Shown: piece by piece, positions 13,043 to 23,411 of the stretch
Layout: each line of letters begins with the position of its first letter
Numbering within the stretch: position 1 is the stretch's first letter
DNA from: Balamuthia mandrillaris
Lineage: Eukaryota; Discosea; Longamoebia; Balamuthiidae
Assembly (NCBI GenBank): GCA_031835245.1
Contig: JAVKOQ010000113.1
Location: forward strand, 62,001-126,000
Direction: 5' to 3'
Length of the DNA: 64,000 bases
Program-made: the position numbers and the translations under genes
Notes under the pieces: model-generated
What the model was told of the DNA's origin: nothing
Database searches by the model: none
The model's input: the letters and a program-made list of their open reading frames with translations, nothing else

Positions 13043-14266
13043 CTTGTATTATTTTTTTTTTGTCTCCTCTATTGTGCTGAAAGATTGATTTGGTTCCGGG
13101 TTGTTGTTTTTTGGTGTGTGCTTGCGTGTGTGTTTCCTGAAAGAGAGAGAGAGAGGGCTTGAGGAGAAAGAAGAGAAGCAAGAAGAAGAAGGAACCGGAA
13201 AAGACGACGAAGAAGATTGAAAGTTCCTTTGTTCGTTAGCTATACTAGAAATAACAAAATAACAAAATAAAATAACAAAATAAAAATAATAAAAAAACGA
13301 TGCTGACAAAAAAAAAAAATAATAAACAAAGGAAGGAAGAAAAGACGAGAAAGACAACCAACAAACAACAACAACAACGCGCTTCGGTACGTTCGAGTCG
13401 TACGTACGTGAGGCATAATTACACCCCCCATAAAATAATTATTATCAGACAACCCAAATAATTGGGGGGAGGGGACGAGTGTAATCGATAAAAAAGAATC
13501 CACCCATCATACAATAATAAAATAGAAATAACAACAAATGATAATTTCACATCCGAAGGAGAAAGGCTTCGTCGTTGCGGTTACACAACCCGAGATAGAC
13601 ATCACCAGAGCAGAGACATCAACAAACAAACGAGGGAGATACGAACGAGGGGAGGCGGAGCGAGGAAGGAGGGATTTTGATAAAGAAAAATAATATGAAA
13701 AAAAAATAACGACCCGCTATTTTTTTTTTCGTATTTCTCCGATAGCATGACAAACGCTCAGGAGATCAAAAAGTGCGAACGAAAAAGAAAGCAAGAGTCT
13801 CACTGGAGAGGAAAAATTTTGCTCCGGAGAAGATGATGAACAAAAAGCACAACAAAACAACAGCGACAAAAGAACAAAGATTTTGAACTTACCTGGGCGT
13901 GTTTTTGCTAGGCTTTTTTCTCCCCTCCTTTATGCCCAAGCTTGTTGTGTTCTGTTCTGTTCCTCCAGAAAACTCTGCTTCCTTTTTGTTCTTTTGTGAG
14001 AAAAGAACGACTTTCAGCACGACAACAGGGAGAAAAAAAAGCAATAGAACCGAAAGGAGGATGTTGGGCTAAAGGGCAGCTGGCAAAAAAATTCAAACAA
14101 ATCCCGATACACGAACAAATAAGGATAATATTTCGATAATATATGGTGAATATCGATTATATCGGCCATTTATGGGTAATCTAAGATCAATGATAAATTT
14201 CCTCCAATCGTAATTCAAAATAATTGCCCAAAAAGGTAAAGATCTTTCCTTAGCACAAAAAAAGTT
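13043..14266. other. Intergenic region upstream of the AGC kinase with a likely 5'-leader splice donor
   Basis: About 1.2 kb, mostly AT-rich, without a supported coding gene. On the minus strand CGCCCAG|GTAAGT at 13893/13892 is an excellent splice donor with no associated frame, and an AAG acceptor lies directly before the kinase ATG at 13042. I infer a non-coding first exon ending at 13893 and a leader intron of about 850 bases. Near 14120-14165 lie AT-rich imperfect palindromes (TCGATAATATAT, AATATCGATTAT). No tRNA or other RNA gene was recognised. Confidence 0.4.
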
Positions 14267-15598
14267 TTAGAGAGCAGCACCCAACCATTTGAATGCCTCC
14301 AAGTAGCCCGTGCCATCCACAAGAGAGGATCGAAATACCTGATGGTTACAAGGAGAAGGGTCAGGTAACTTATGCAAGGCGCAAAAAGAGAGGATCCAGG
14401 TCCTTGGATTTTTGAAAAAATAAAATAAAACAAAAGGCAACAAAAAGAAAGAACACTTACCTCCAATTTTCTGGTTTGATCTTCCACAACTTCGTTGAGG
14501 CCCAACGCCGAAATGAGTTGTTCGCGGGAGAGCGCGCCAGGCAAGTCGGTCTTGTTGCCTAACACCACAAATGCTTTCACATCGGACAGGTTCTCCTCTG
14601 CCAACAAACCTTGAAGCTCCTTATTGGTAAAAAAACAAAGATGATAAACAAACAAGAAAATGGATAAGGAACAAAGAATAAAGAGGAAGGAAATGGAAAC
14701 AGAAAGAGAGAACAAAGGAGACAGCAGAGATAAGGAAGAGCGAAAGAAAGAATAGAATAGAAGAGAACAGAGTAGAAAGAAGAGGAAGGAGTATAAAGAG
14801 GAAGAGGAAAAGAAACCTCTTTTGCTTCTGGAAGACGATCCTGGTCAACACTATCTACAACGAATACGATGGCATCTGCCTCGAAAAAATAGTCCCGCCA
14901 CCAAACTCGTACTTGCTTGTGTCCTGTTGCCATCCGTCAACGAAACATCAGCAAAGTGAAGAAAGAAGAGTAGAAGGAAGAGGAGAAGAAAGAAACATAG
15001 GAAGGAGACAGAAGAAAGAAGAAGGAAGAAGGATAGATGGAAAGCATAACAAAGAAAGAAGAAGCACAGGGAACAAAAAGGACAGAGAAAAAGAAATGAG
15101 GAAACGAGACGATGCACAGAAACTAAGAGAGCCAAAGTGAAGCAGTACCCCCAAGATCCCATGCCTTAAAGTTAACATTGCCAAGCGTGATCTCCTCCAA
15201 GCTTGGTCTTTGGGTGGGAATAAATAACCGCACAGAGCCATGCCGTAGCTTGTGCCTTTTTGTTGTTGTTGATGTGGAATACCGTCGTTCGTTAGACATA
15301 CCTCCTCACAACACCTGCATGTGAGGTAAAAAAAGAAAGCAACAAAGCAACATACAACAGTGTAGTCTTGCCAGCGTTATCAAGCCCTGGAAGACGTTGT
15401 CGAGAGGCGAGACAATCAGATTCCAAAAAACAAAAAAAAAAAGTAAGCAAACGATTGTGTCTCAGAGAGAGAGGAGAACCAGTAAAGAAAGAAAAAAAAG
15501 ATGAACCAGCTTTTACCGAGTAGCAAGATGGTGGCTTCTTTCTTGTAGAAGCCGAGAGCGTAAAGCAAGTCCCACAGCCATCCGAGCAGAAAAGACAT
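14267..15598 (-). CDS. SAR1: SAR1 small GTPase, COPII coat assembly
   Basis: Six exons: 15598-15517, 15386-15356, 15255-15149, 14923-14817, 14619-14461 and 14338-14267; 185 residues, the usual SAR1 length. The N-terminus [20 protein letters not shown] matches the amphipathic SAR1 helix that inserts in ER membrane, and there is no Gly2 myristoylation site as in ARF. Nucleotide motifs are all present: GLDNAGKT (P-loop), [10 protein letters not shown] (switch 1), DLGGHKQ (switch 2), NKTD (usually NKID in SAR1) and the C-terminal [11 protein letters not shown]. In the family SAR1-GTP recruits Sec23/24 to bud COPII vesicles from the ER. The gene is transcribed away from the MORN gene and shares a 341-base divergent promoter with it. 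Confidence 0.95.
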
Positions 15599-15638
15599 GG
15601 GTTGGTGTGTGCTACTTCGTTCCAGTGGTTTGTTTCTT

Positions 15639-15772
15639 TGATGTCAAGAAAGATCACGACGACATGGGTTTGCATGACATCATAATATCCAAAAAAAGGA
15701 GAGATCGTGACGTGTATGTTTTCTGTTTGATGTGACATCATCGTTTACCTTTTTTCATATTGAATGATGTCA
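15639..15772. promoter_or_regulatory. Cluster of TGATGTCA/TGACATCA and TGACGTG elements upstream of SAR1
   Basis: Within 134 bases are four 8-base sites: TGATGTCA at 15639-15646, TGACATCA at 15675-15682, TGACATCA at 15733-15740 and TGATGTCA at 15765-15772, plus TGACGTG at 15708-15714. They lie 41-175 bases upstream of the SAR1 start in the divergent promoter. The octamer is one base from the CRE palindrome TGACGTCA, and TGACGTG is a core used by XBP1/ATF6-type bZIP factors. Binding by a bZIP factor is inferred. Confidence 0.55.
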
Positions 15773-15939
15773 CTCATGTGCCCTTTCGTCCATCAATTCC
15801 TTCATTTCTGTTTCTCATATGTGTGATGTAGATTGACAGACAGTGGTGGTAATGACGGTGTTGTTGCACTGGGTTCAACTGGACCTAAATGCGTTTTGTT
15901 ACTGACGTTTCTTTCTCCCTAGAAAAACAAACATAAAGA

Positions 15940-16569
15940 ATGGACAACACACAGAACAAATGCGTGACTGTGACCCAGAAACGGAGGGCAGTACTCGTTG
16001 ACTCAGACGCCACGTCCGAACCCGGCTGCATAATGCTTAGTTTTCCTCCAGACAGTCCCTTCCTTCAATACCACGGACGCTACAAACACGATGACTTGGC
16101 TTCTTCCTTCTGCTCTCCATTTGTTCTTCATGGGCATGGGACGATGGTTTGGAAGAATGGTGATCGGTATGTTGGGCACTGGAAGAACAACCAGAGGCAT
16201 GGAATAGGAGAGATGACCTTCTCTCCATCCGATCCTCTTGGTCGCTATCGTTATCAAGGAAGATGGAAGGCTGACAAAATGCATCATCGCTCTTCATCCT
16301 CTTTTTACCATGGCAGTAAGGAAGAAGTGGACGGAGGCATAATGGAATGGAAGGATGGGACAAAGTACATCGGGGAATGGAAGGAAGGATATCGACATGG
16401 CTTGGGAGTTCAATGGTTCAAAGATGGCCGCAAGTATGAAGGATATTGGAGAAAGGACAGAGAAGATGGGCCAGGAGAGAAGCAAGAAGGAGAGGAAGGA
16501 ACAATAATAAAGGGAGAATGGAAGGAAGGAAAGTTACAGAGCAAGGCAGAACTATTGTCGTTGTTCTGA
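15940..16569 (+). CDS. MORN-repeat protein
   Basis: Single exon, 209 residues. After a 45-residue lead, MORN-type units appear: HGHGTMVWKNGDRYVGHWK, HGIGEMTF with YQGRWK, GGIMEWKDGTKYIGEWK, HGLGVQWFKDGRKYEGYW and GTIIKGEWKEGK, about five in all. MORN repeats form beta-hairpin rods that scaffold membrane or cytoskeletal structures; the partner here is unknown. It has no added catalytic domain. It is divergent from SAR1, and its stop lies 49 bases from the stop of the convergent Ras-like gene, so 3' ends must be very short or overlap. Confidence 0.85.
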   Translation: MDNTQNKCVTVTQKRRAVLVDSDATSEPGCIMLSFPPDSPFLQYHGRYKHDDLASSFCSPFVLHGHGTMVWKNGDRYVGHWKNNQRHGIGEMTFSPSDPLGRYRYQGRWKADKMHHRSSSSFYHGSKEEVDGGIMEWKDGTKYIGEWKEGYRHGLGVQWFKDGRKYEGYWRKDREDGPGEKQEGEEGTIIKGEWKEGKLQSKAELLSLF

Positions 16570-16618
16570 TTGGTTTTGCTGATAGCACATATTTACGAAA
16601 TACGTACATGTTTAGTAT

Positions 16619-19031
16619 CTACACTTGAAAAGAAGTCTTCTTTTGTTGTTGATGTTGCTGTTTGTAAGCTGCTATCCGTTGACTTAATGATGGAGAAGAA
16701 GCGAGAGAAGAAGAAGACGAAGACGACAAAGAGGAGGCAGAAGCAGAACAAGTAGAAGAAGACAAAGCGGAGGAGGTAGAAGTATCGGAAGAAGAAATAG
16801 AAGTTGTGGAAGCAGAAGCGAAACGCGGAGAAAGCGTCAAAGCTTTGAGAGAATAAGATAACGCCTGCGAGCGATCAAAAGAAGAAGATAAAGAGGACGA
16901 GGGAGTAGCAGCATGATCGGGCGACGAAGATGTAGGCGAAGAAGATTCAGCTTGTTGCATACAACACTGTCTGTAACGATCCGCTATGTCAGCCAAGCTA
17001 GAAGGTTTACTGACGTGGTTCCATCTTCTCAACCGGGTAGTAACAGAAGAAGTGCTTCCTGCCATTTGTCGTTGAGTCTCTCTCAACTGTTCTTCAGAGT
17101 CTTCATAACTTCTTCTTCGTGTGGCAGACAAATGAGGTGTAGAAGCCGAACGAGAAGGAGAAGACGGTGATTCAGGAGCAGATGAAGACGGAGCACAAGA
17201 ACGAGTCGACATTACATCCATGGAATGAATGTGTCGAAATGGAGGAGGGCGAGGAGCCGGGCGAAGCAAGGGTTGAACGCGTTGAACTGAAGAACAAGAA
17301 GCAGTCGCTGAAACAGCTGTCCGCACTCTTGGCTTCAAAATAGGCTTTGGTCCAGTAGGTAGTTGTGGTCTAGCGCTTGTTGTCGCCTCTTCCTTTGCAA
17401 TCGATTCTTCGTTTGTTGTCGTTGAATGTTGTTGTTGTTGAAGTGGTGATTTTCGGAGTTGTTGTTGTTGTTGATGTTGTTGAGCTTTGCGTTGATTGGC
17501 TTCTTTGAGACGTTGATACTGTTCTGGAGTTAACGCTTTGGGAAAAACATTGGCCGGTCTTGGAGGAACTTGTGGGGGATTATTGCTGTTGCCTATGGAA
17601 GGAGAAGAATACGATAAAGGAGGAGATGGAATGACACGCGGAATGTTATCTGCAGAGAAAGAGAAGGAGGAAAGAATAGGAGAAGAGGAAGCTAAAGTAG
17701 TCGCAAGAGAAGGCAGGTTTTTGTCATTCCCATTTTCCGTTTGTTTGTCTCTAGGTGAACTTGGGGCTGACGAAGAAGAGGGAGTGAAGTCTTCGTTCTC
17801 GTCCGTTAAACAGATGTTCGTTTTAGAGCTTTTTTTCTTGTGTTTGAAGAAACGCTCTTTCAACGAGCCGTTATGATGATGGTGCTTGTGATGGTTGTTA
17901 TCATTGTTAACGTTGTTGTTGATGTTCAAACCGGCTCTTCTTTCCATTTCTTCCAGCTCAGAAGGAGTTCGAGGCAAAGGCGAGGAGGCGAACATCTCCT
18001 CCAAAGGATTCTTCTTGTTTGGGTTGTTATGATTCAAAACTTTGTGCGTAAGCTTCTTCCCGAGTCGACTCGTTTTGAGGAATGAGGGAACGTCCGAAAA
18101 AGTAGAAGTGGATGATGAAGAAGAACCAGCGAGAAGGAAATGATCAATCTCTTTGGCTTGAAGGTCTCTCAGCGTTTCGATGGCTTTGATCTCCTTGATG
18201 ACGCTGGCAAAGACGGCTCTTGTGGACTCCAAGTTGGTGGCGGAGACCTCGAGAAAGGCGGAGGAGCAGGAGTCCGCCAGGCGAACGCCTTCTTGTTGGG
18301 TTACTTGCCGGCGGTCTACCAAGTCATTCTTTGTACCTTTTGTTTAAAGTTAGATGCAAGAAGAAGAAGAAGGAGGAGGAGTAGGAGAAAAAGGAGGAGG
18401 AGGAGGAGGAGGAGGAGGAGGAGGAAGAAGAGGAGAAGAAGAAGAAGAAGAACAAGACGAAGAGGAAGAAGAACAAGAAGACGCATATTTTACAAACCAA
18501 CGATAGCAAGAGGAACATGTTCTACTTCCTTGATGGCCACCAACTGTTCATAAAAATGCTTGACCCGCTCAAAGGAAGGCCGGGAGGTGATATCATAGAC
18601 GATGATCACCCCGTCGGCCGAGCGCAGCTTCTCGATGCGTTTTCTGGTGGTCTGGTCCACCTCCTCGGTGGGCACGCGCCAGGCGGTGTGTCCGGCCGTG
18701 TCGACTATGACGAGAGAGACAAGATCGCCGTTGAGGGTCATCGTTTGTTTGTAGTCTCTCTTTTTTTGGTTTTTGATATAACGAAACCAAAACATTATTG
18801 TAAATAAAAAAAAGAAAGAGAAGTAATAAACCAATCATAAAAAAAAAGATGAGAAAAGAAAGAAAAAGAGAAAAAATGAAAAAAAAAGAAATAATAGACA
18901 GGAATGAAAATACTTACCTCTATGGTGGGAGTATATTTACGAGCAAAGGTGTGTTGGATGAGCACCTCGATCAAAGAAGTTTTGCCAACTTCAGGAGCGC
19001 CCAACAACATCAATCGATAGTGCTCATTCAT
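16619..19031 (-). CDS. Ras-superfamily GTPase with a 520-residue low-complexity C-terminal extension
   Basis: Three exons: 19031-18918, 18759-18498 and 18336-16619; 697 residues. The first 180 residues form a Ras-type G domain: GAPEVGKTS (P-loop), YTPTIE (switch 1 with its Thr), VDTAGHTAW (switch 2; Ras usually has DTAGQ), TKNDL (Ras: NKxD) and VSATN (usually ETSA). It is nearest Ras/Rap/Rheb-like proteins. The remaining 520 residues are disordered: poly-Ser, His/Asn runs, a Gln tract, a proline-rich stretch (PPQVPPRPANVFPKAL) that could bind SH3 domains, and no CAAX box. The changed Gln position (H in DTAGH) may lower GTPase activity; that is inference. Intron 2 carries a GAA/GGA tract. Confidence 0.85.
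18358..18482. repeat. GAA/GGA microsatellite in Ras-like gene intron 2
   Basis: About 120 bases of purine trinucleotides inside the intron 18497-18337. The sense strand of the gene is the pyrimidine strand. Confidence 0.85.
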
Positions 19032-19400
19032 CTTTTTTTTTTCCAAAAAAAAAAAAAACAAAACGGAGCACCCAAAAAGAGAAAAGAAGGTTCCAAAACT
19101 TTTTGTACAACAAAATGAAAGGGAACAAAGCTAATAATAAAAAAAAACTACAAAGAAAGAAAGAAAGAAAGAAAGAAAAAAGATGTGCGCTATAACGTTG
19201 CCACAAAGAAGAAGCCGTTTGCTTCTTAATATTATTTTTTTACAGCTATAAAATTGCCAAAAATGTCGATTTTTTCGGATATTATTTATTATCCAAATAT
19301 TCGTGTCGTCACGAATATTTGATCAGGATAGATCTACTATTGAATGATGTCATAATATATTAAATTAGGAAAGTATGATGTAACAATCTTTTTATTTATT
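19032..19400. promoter_or_regulatory. Intergenic region with an 11-base hairpin and TGATGTCA site
   Basis: This lies between the 3' end of fucosyltransferase A and the start of the Ras-like gene, both on the minus strand. AAATATTCGTG at 19295-19305 and CACGAATATTT at 19310-19320 are perfect inverted repeats with a 4-base loop. Just beyond, TATTGAATGATGTCA at about 19338-19352 repeats 15 bases found at about 15758-15772 in the SAR1 promoter. The rest is AT-rich. A role as promoter of the Ras-like gene is inferred from position. Confidence 0.45.
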
Positions 19401-21330
19401 TTATTGGCTGTTTTGGACTCTCCTATTGCCAGGGCAGTGCATCTTTGCTGGGTCGCACAGCTCATCGGGGGTGTCCTTGGGCCACCGGAAGCGGGAGCCA
19501 GGGAAGTTGATGAAGCTCTTCCATGCATAGCTCACATCGCACTCCAAATACCCTTTCGTCCTTGCCGCTGGCAGCATGTACGCCAACGGCCGCAAGCTGC
19601 GGTATGTCCCCACCCGAGCAAAGTTGGACGTGGTGCCGATGGTCAGGTTGGTCTCGCCCAGCATCCACACGTCGGTCAGGGTGCGCATCATTCCCTCACG
19701 GGCTGCTGCGGGAGAGCTCTTTTCGGTGTGAGTGATGGAGCCCGTCAAGGCCACCACTTTGTCCTTGCCCAAAGCTGCTTTGGCGGCCGTTATGACGGAC
19801 TCTGCATCGCCTGTCACGTAGAACTTGTAGTTGATCTCTTCGGAAGAAGAAGAGTGGGTTTGGTGCCAGGAGAGGAGCTGGTCTGCCAGATGCGTTGCGC
19901 ATTGCCAGAAGGAGTCGAGGGACTCTCCTTTGAGCCGTTCTCTGTCCCATGCTCCGCCTGTTCGAACTTGTATTCCTTTTTTTTTGTAATACATATTTTT
20001 TGTTTGGTTCAGAGTAAATAGAAGGAGGAGACACAGAAACAGAAAAGGTGAGAAGAACGCATTCGAAAACAAGACTATTACAACCAGAAAATAACACTTA
20101 CCAATGTTAAAATGAGTGCCCATCTGCTTCTTTACTTTGTCCACCTCCTGCTGCAGAGCCGGCGAAGGTTTCAACAGGTGCGTCAACAAACATCCCCAAA
20201 ACTCCGCATTCCAACTAGCTTCCCAACCGTCCTGGACTCCCAACTTGTTCCTCAGGCGCTCGGCCAACTTGGGAGAGCGAAGCAGCTCTTGATACCATGC
20301 GATGTTCGTGTGAAAGATGACTACTTGGGCTTTCTCCTCCGAGAGCGCGCTGTGTTGGTATTGACGTTGAGCCTCTAAATCTCTTATGTCAATCTGGTTC
20401 ATGGTCTTCACGGAATAGGAGGAAGAGCTGGACCAACGCCAGTCCATCGGAGAATCAAAGTACTCGGTGATGTCGACGGGCTTGGCCCAATCTACCATGA
20501 ATGCTCTGTCCGTAAGAATGGCATAAAGGAAAACGCTTATCATTCCTGTGTTGTTTGTAAGAGCAGATGAAAGTTTGAAGAGAAAAAGAGTGTAAATGTT
20601 CTCACGATACAGAAAGAGAGCAGAAGGAGAAGGAGAATGAGAAGCAGAAAGGAGAGCAGCAATGTAGCGAAAAAAACAAGAGAAAGGAGAGAGGAATGTA
20701 AACAGTTGATTCGAAGAAAAGAAGGAAGTGACAAAAACAAAAGACACGGCAAGAGAGAAATGACAACAAAGAAAGTAGGCAAGCAATAGCTAAAGAAACA
20801 GCAAAGGAACGGAATGAAAAAGAAGTAAAAACATAAAACAAACCAGTCACTCTGTCGCCATAACCGCCACACAAACTAGAGCCACACTGATAAACTGCAT
20901 ATTTAGGTGGTCTTTTTCCAGTTCGTATCTCCCGGTGAAGTAGAAGGTAGTCCTCCATCCAAGGCTGGACCTGCCGACAACGTGCTTCTCTGTCCAAAAC
21001 AGGGACAGGAGGTAAGGCAGGTGATACGGAAACACGAGCAGGAGGAACCAATTCCTCTTCCCTATCCCTTCTTTCTATTTCTCTCTGGAGTTGACGTTCA
21101 ATCTCAGCTCTTGTGATGGCATAGGAAGGAGGAGCAGGGGGAGGTGAGAGCTCCTCGATTGCGTGCATGTTTCTTGTGGTATCGTACATCCGTCGATGAA
21201 TGAGAACAGTGAGAAGAATGAGAGAGACCGCCATTGGCACAATGCACTTCCATAGCAGCCATGGACGGCGTGTCGTTGTGGCTGTGGTGAACGCACGTTG
21301 AAAGTGGTGTTGGGAACGATGGTGGTGCAT
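19401..21330 (-). CDS. Fucosyltransferase-like type II membrane glycosyltransferase, copy A
   Basis: Three exons: 21330-20844, 20545-20102 and 19975-19401; 501 residues. A short cytosolic tail and one membrane anchor (WLLWKCIVPMAVSLILLTVLI, in two pieces of the reading) indicate a Golgi type II enzyme, followed by a stem. The catalytic part has YAVYQCGSSLCGGYGDRVTG, ISVFLYAILTDRAFMVDW and GIQVRTGG. The last resembles the HxRxGD donor motif of alpha-1,2/alpha-1,6 fucosyltransferases. The C-terminus (GTTSNFARVGTYRSL) fits the GDP-sugar-binding half. The exact acceptor is unknown, and another GDP-sugar donor cannot be excluded. It is a tandem duplicate of the next gene, with the same intron phases and an equal-length last exon. 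Confidence 0.7.
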
Positions 21331-21515
21331 AACTGTATTCACAAACAAAAAGAGTACAAAGGAGTTCACTTTCCTTCTTTCCTGTTGCCGCAAACGTTGC
21401 AGATCTTTCCCAATTATAGAGAAATAATTCTAAATCATATTTTAAACATCTGAATAATAATATCAGCAACCATCCAATAATTTGATAGATAAAACAAAAG
21501 AAAACGAACCTTTTA

Positions 21516-22819
21516 TTACTGCTTTCTTTCAAGTGCTTGTCTACCAGGGCAATACATCTTTGCTGGGTCGCACAGCTCATCGTCCGTCTCTTCCGGCCAC
21601 CGGAAGCGGGAGCCAGGGAAGTTGATGAAGCTCTTCCATGCATAGCTCACATCGCACTCCAAATACCCTTTCGTCCTTGCCGCTGGCAGCATGTACGCCA
21701 ACGGCCGCAAGCTGCGGTATGTCCCCACCCGAGCAAAGTTGGACGTGGTGCCCACAGTAAGGTTGGTCTCGCCCAGCATCCACACGTCGGTCAGGGTGCG
21801 CATCATTCCCTCACGAGCTGCTGCGCGAGAGCTCTTTTCTGTGTGTGTAATGGGACCTGTCAACGCCACCACCCTGTCTTCTCCCAAAGCTTCTTTGGCG
21901 GCTGTGAGAACAGAGTCTGCATCGCCTGTCACGTAGAACTTGTAGTCCACATCTTCTTGTTCCACTCCTTGTTGAAGATGGAAGGACTTGAGTTGGTGGG
22001 CAAGGTGCTGGGCGCATTGCCAGAAGGAGTCGAGTGATTCACCTTTCAGACGGCTGTTGTCCCATTCTCCTCCTGTTCTAACTTGTATACCTGTTTTTGT
22101 TTGTAGGATTAGATGTGGAAAGGGAAGGGAAAGAAGAAAGAGGAAAGAAGACAACGGTAGAAATAAGAGAGAGAGAGATACACTACCAATATTGAAATGA
22201 GTGCCCATCTGCTTCTTGACCTCGTCCACTTCCTGCTGCAGCGCTGGTGATGGTCTCACCAGATGCGTCAACAAACATCCCCAAAACTCTGTGTCCCAAC
22301 TGGTTTCCCATCCATTCTCTATTCCCATCTTACTCCGCAACTTCTCTGCCAAAAGAGGGGATCGCAGCAGTTCCTGATACCAAGCAATATTCGTTTGAAT
22401 GTAGACGACATCCAGCTGATGATCCTCTTTGGAGAGGATGTCTCTTTGCTGATAGTATTTTTGAGCTGCAGTATCTTTGATGTCGATTTGACGGAGAGTT
22501 TTCGTTTTGGGGATAGAAGAGAAGGCAGAGAGACGCGATGAGTCCCAACGCCAATCCAGAGGGGAGTGAAGGAACTCGGTGATGTCGACGGGAGTGGTCC
22601 AGTCCACCATGAACGCTCTGTCCGTGAGAATGGCGTATAAAAACACGCTGACAATACCTTTTTGTTTGTTGAAGAGAAAAAGCATAAACAGATAATGAGA
22701 AAAGAGGCGAAGCATGGGAAGAAGGAGAGGAAGAGAAGCATAAAAGCAGAGAAGCAGAGAACGAGAAGAGTGAGGAGAACAACACATAGGTCGAATGGAA
22801 GAGAAGCATAGAAGCATAG

Positions 22820-22853
<34 letters not shown>

Positions 22854-23411
22854 AGAGGAAATAAGCAGAGAAGAAAAAGAAGGGTAAGATACAGAGAAGC
22901 AGAGCAGCAGAGAAGCAGAAAATGAGAGAAGAGCGAAGAGCAAAACGTCTATCGAAGGAGGGAAGAGAGAAGAGCTCATACCAGTCATCCTATCTCCATA
23001 ACCACCGCAAAACTTGCCAGAGCATTGATACACGGCATAGCGAGGGGCACGCCTTCCGCTCGCCATCTCCTCGTGCAGCCGAACGTAGTCCTTCATCCAC
23101 GGCTGCACCGCCCTGCAGCGCGCCTCGCGGTCGAGCACCGGCACCGGCAACCCCCTCCGCCGCTCCTTTTCGCATCGTCGGTTCATCTGTTCCCTCAAAC
23201 GGTTGATCTCCAGCTGTTGCTCCTGCCAGAAGGCCTCCTGCTCCTCCGCGAATTGGCTCAATTGGTTTTGGTCGGCCCGCAGCTCCTGGAATTGTTGCTG
23301 CAGCTCGAGGTGCCGTTGGAAGAGCAGGGTGAAGGCAAGCGAGCATATGACCAAGGCTGCCAGCATAAAAAACAACAAGGTGAGGGAGACGTGCCGAGGA
23401 GAGGCAGCCAT
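21516..23411 (-). CDS. Fucosyltransferase-like type II membrane glycosyltransferase, copy B
   Basis: Three exons: 23411-22982, 22657-22187 and 22090-21516; 491 residues. The membrane anchor is at about residues 9-31 (LTLLFFMLAALVICSLAF), followed by a Gln/Glu coiled-coil stem (QQQFQELRADQNQLSQF). The catalytic motifs are those of copy A: YAVYQCSGKFCGGYGDRMTG, FLYAILTDRAFMVDW, GIQVRTGG and EGMMRTLTDVWMLGETNL. The N-terminal stem and first exon differ strongly from copy A, while the last exon is almost identical, including a 158-base block without change. The sugar donor is inferred as GDP-fucose from motif likeness only. Confidence 0.7.

Noticed and set aside
15300-15320. A 13-base mini-exon with good acceptor and donor inside SAR1 intron 2
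   Set aside because: Including it shifts the frame and adds residues that no SAR1 has. Skipping it joins TTLL to HKLRH exactly as in the family.
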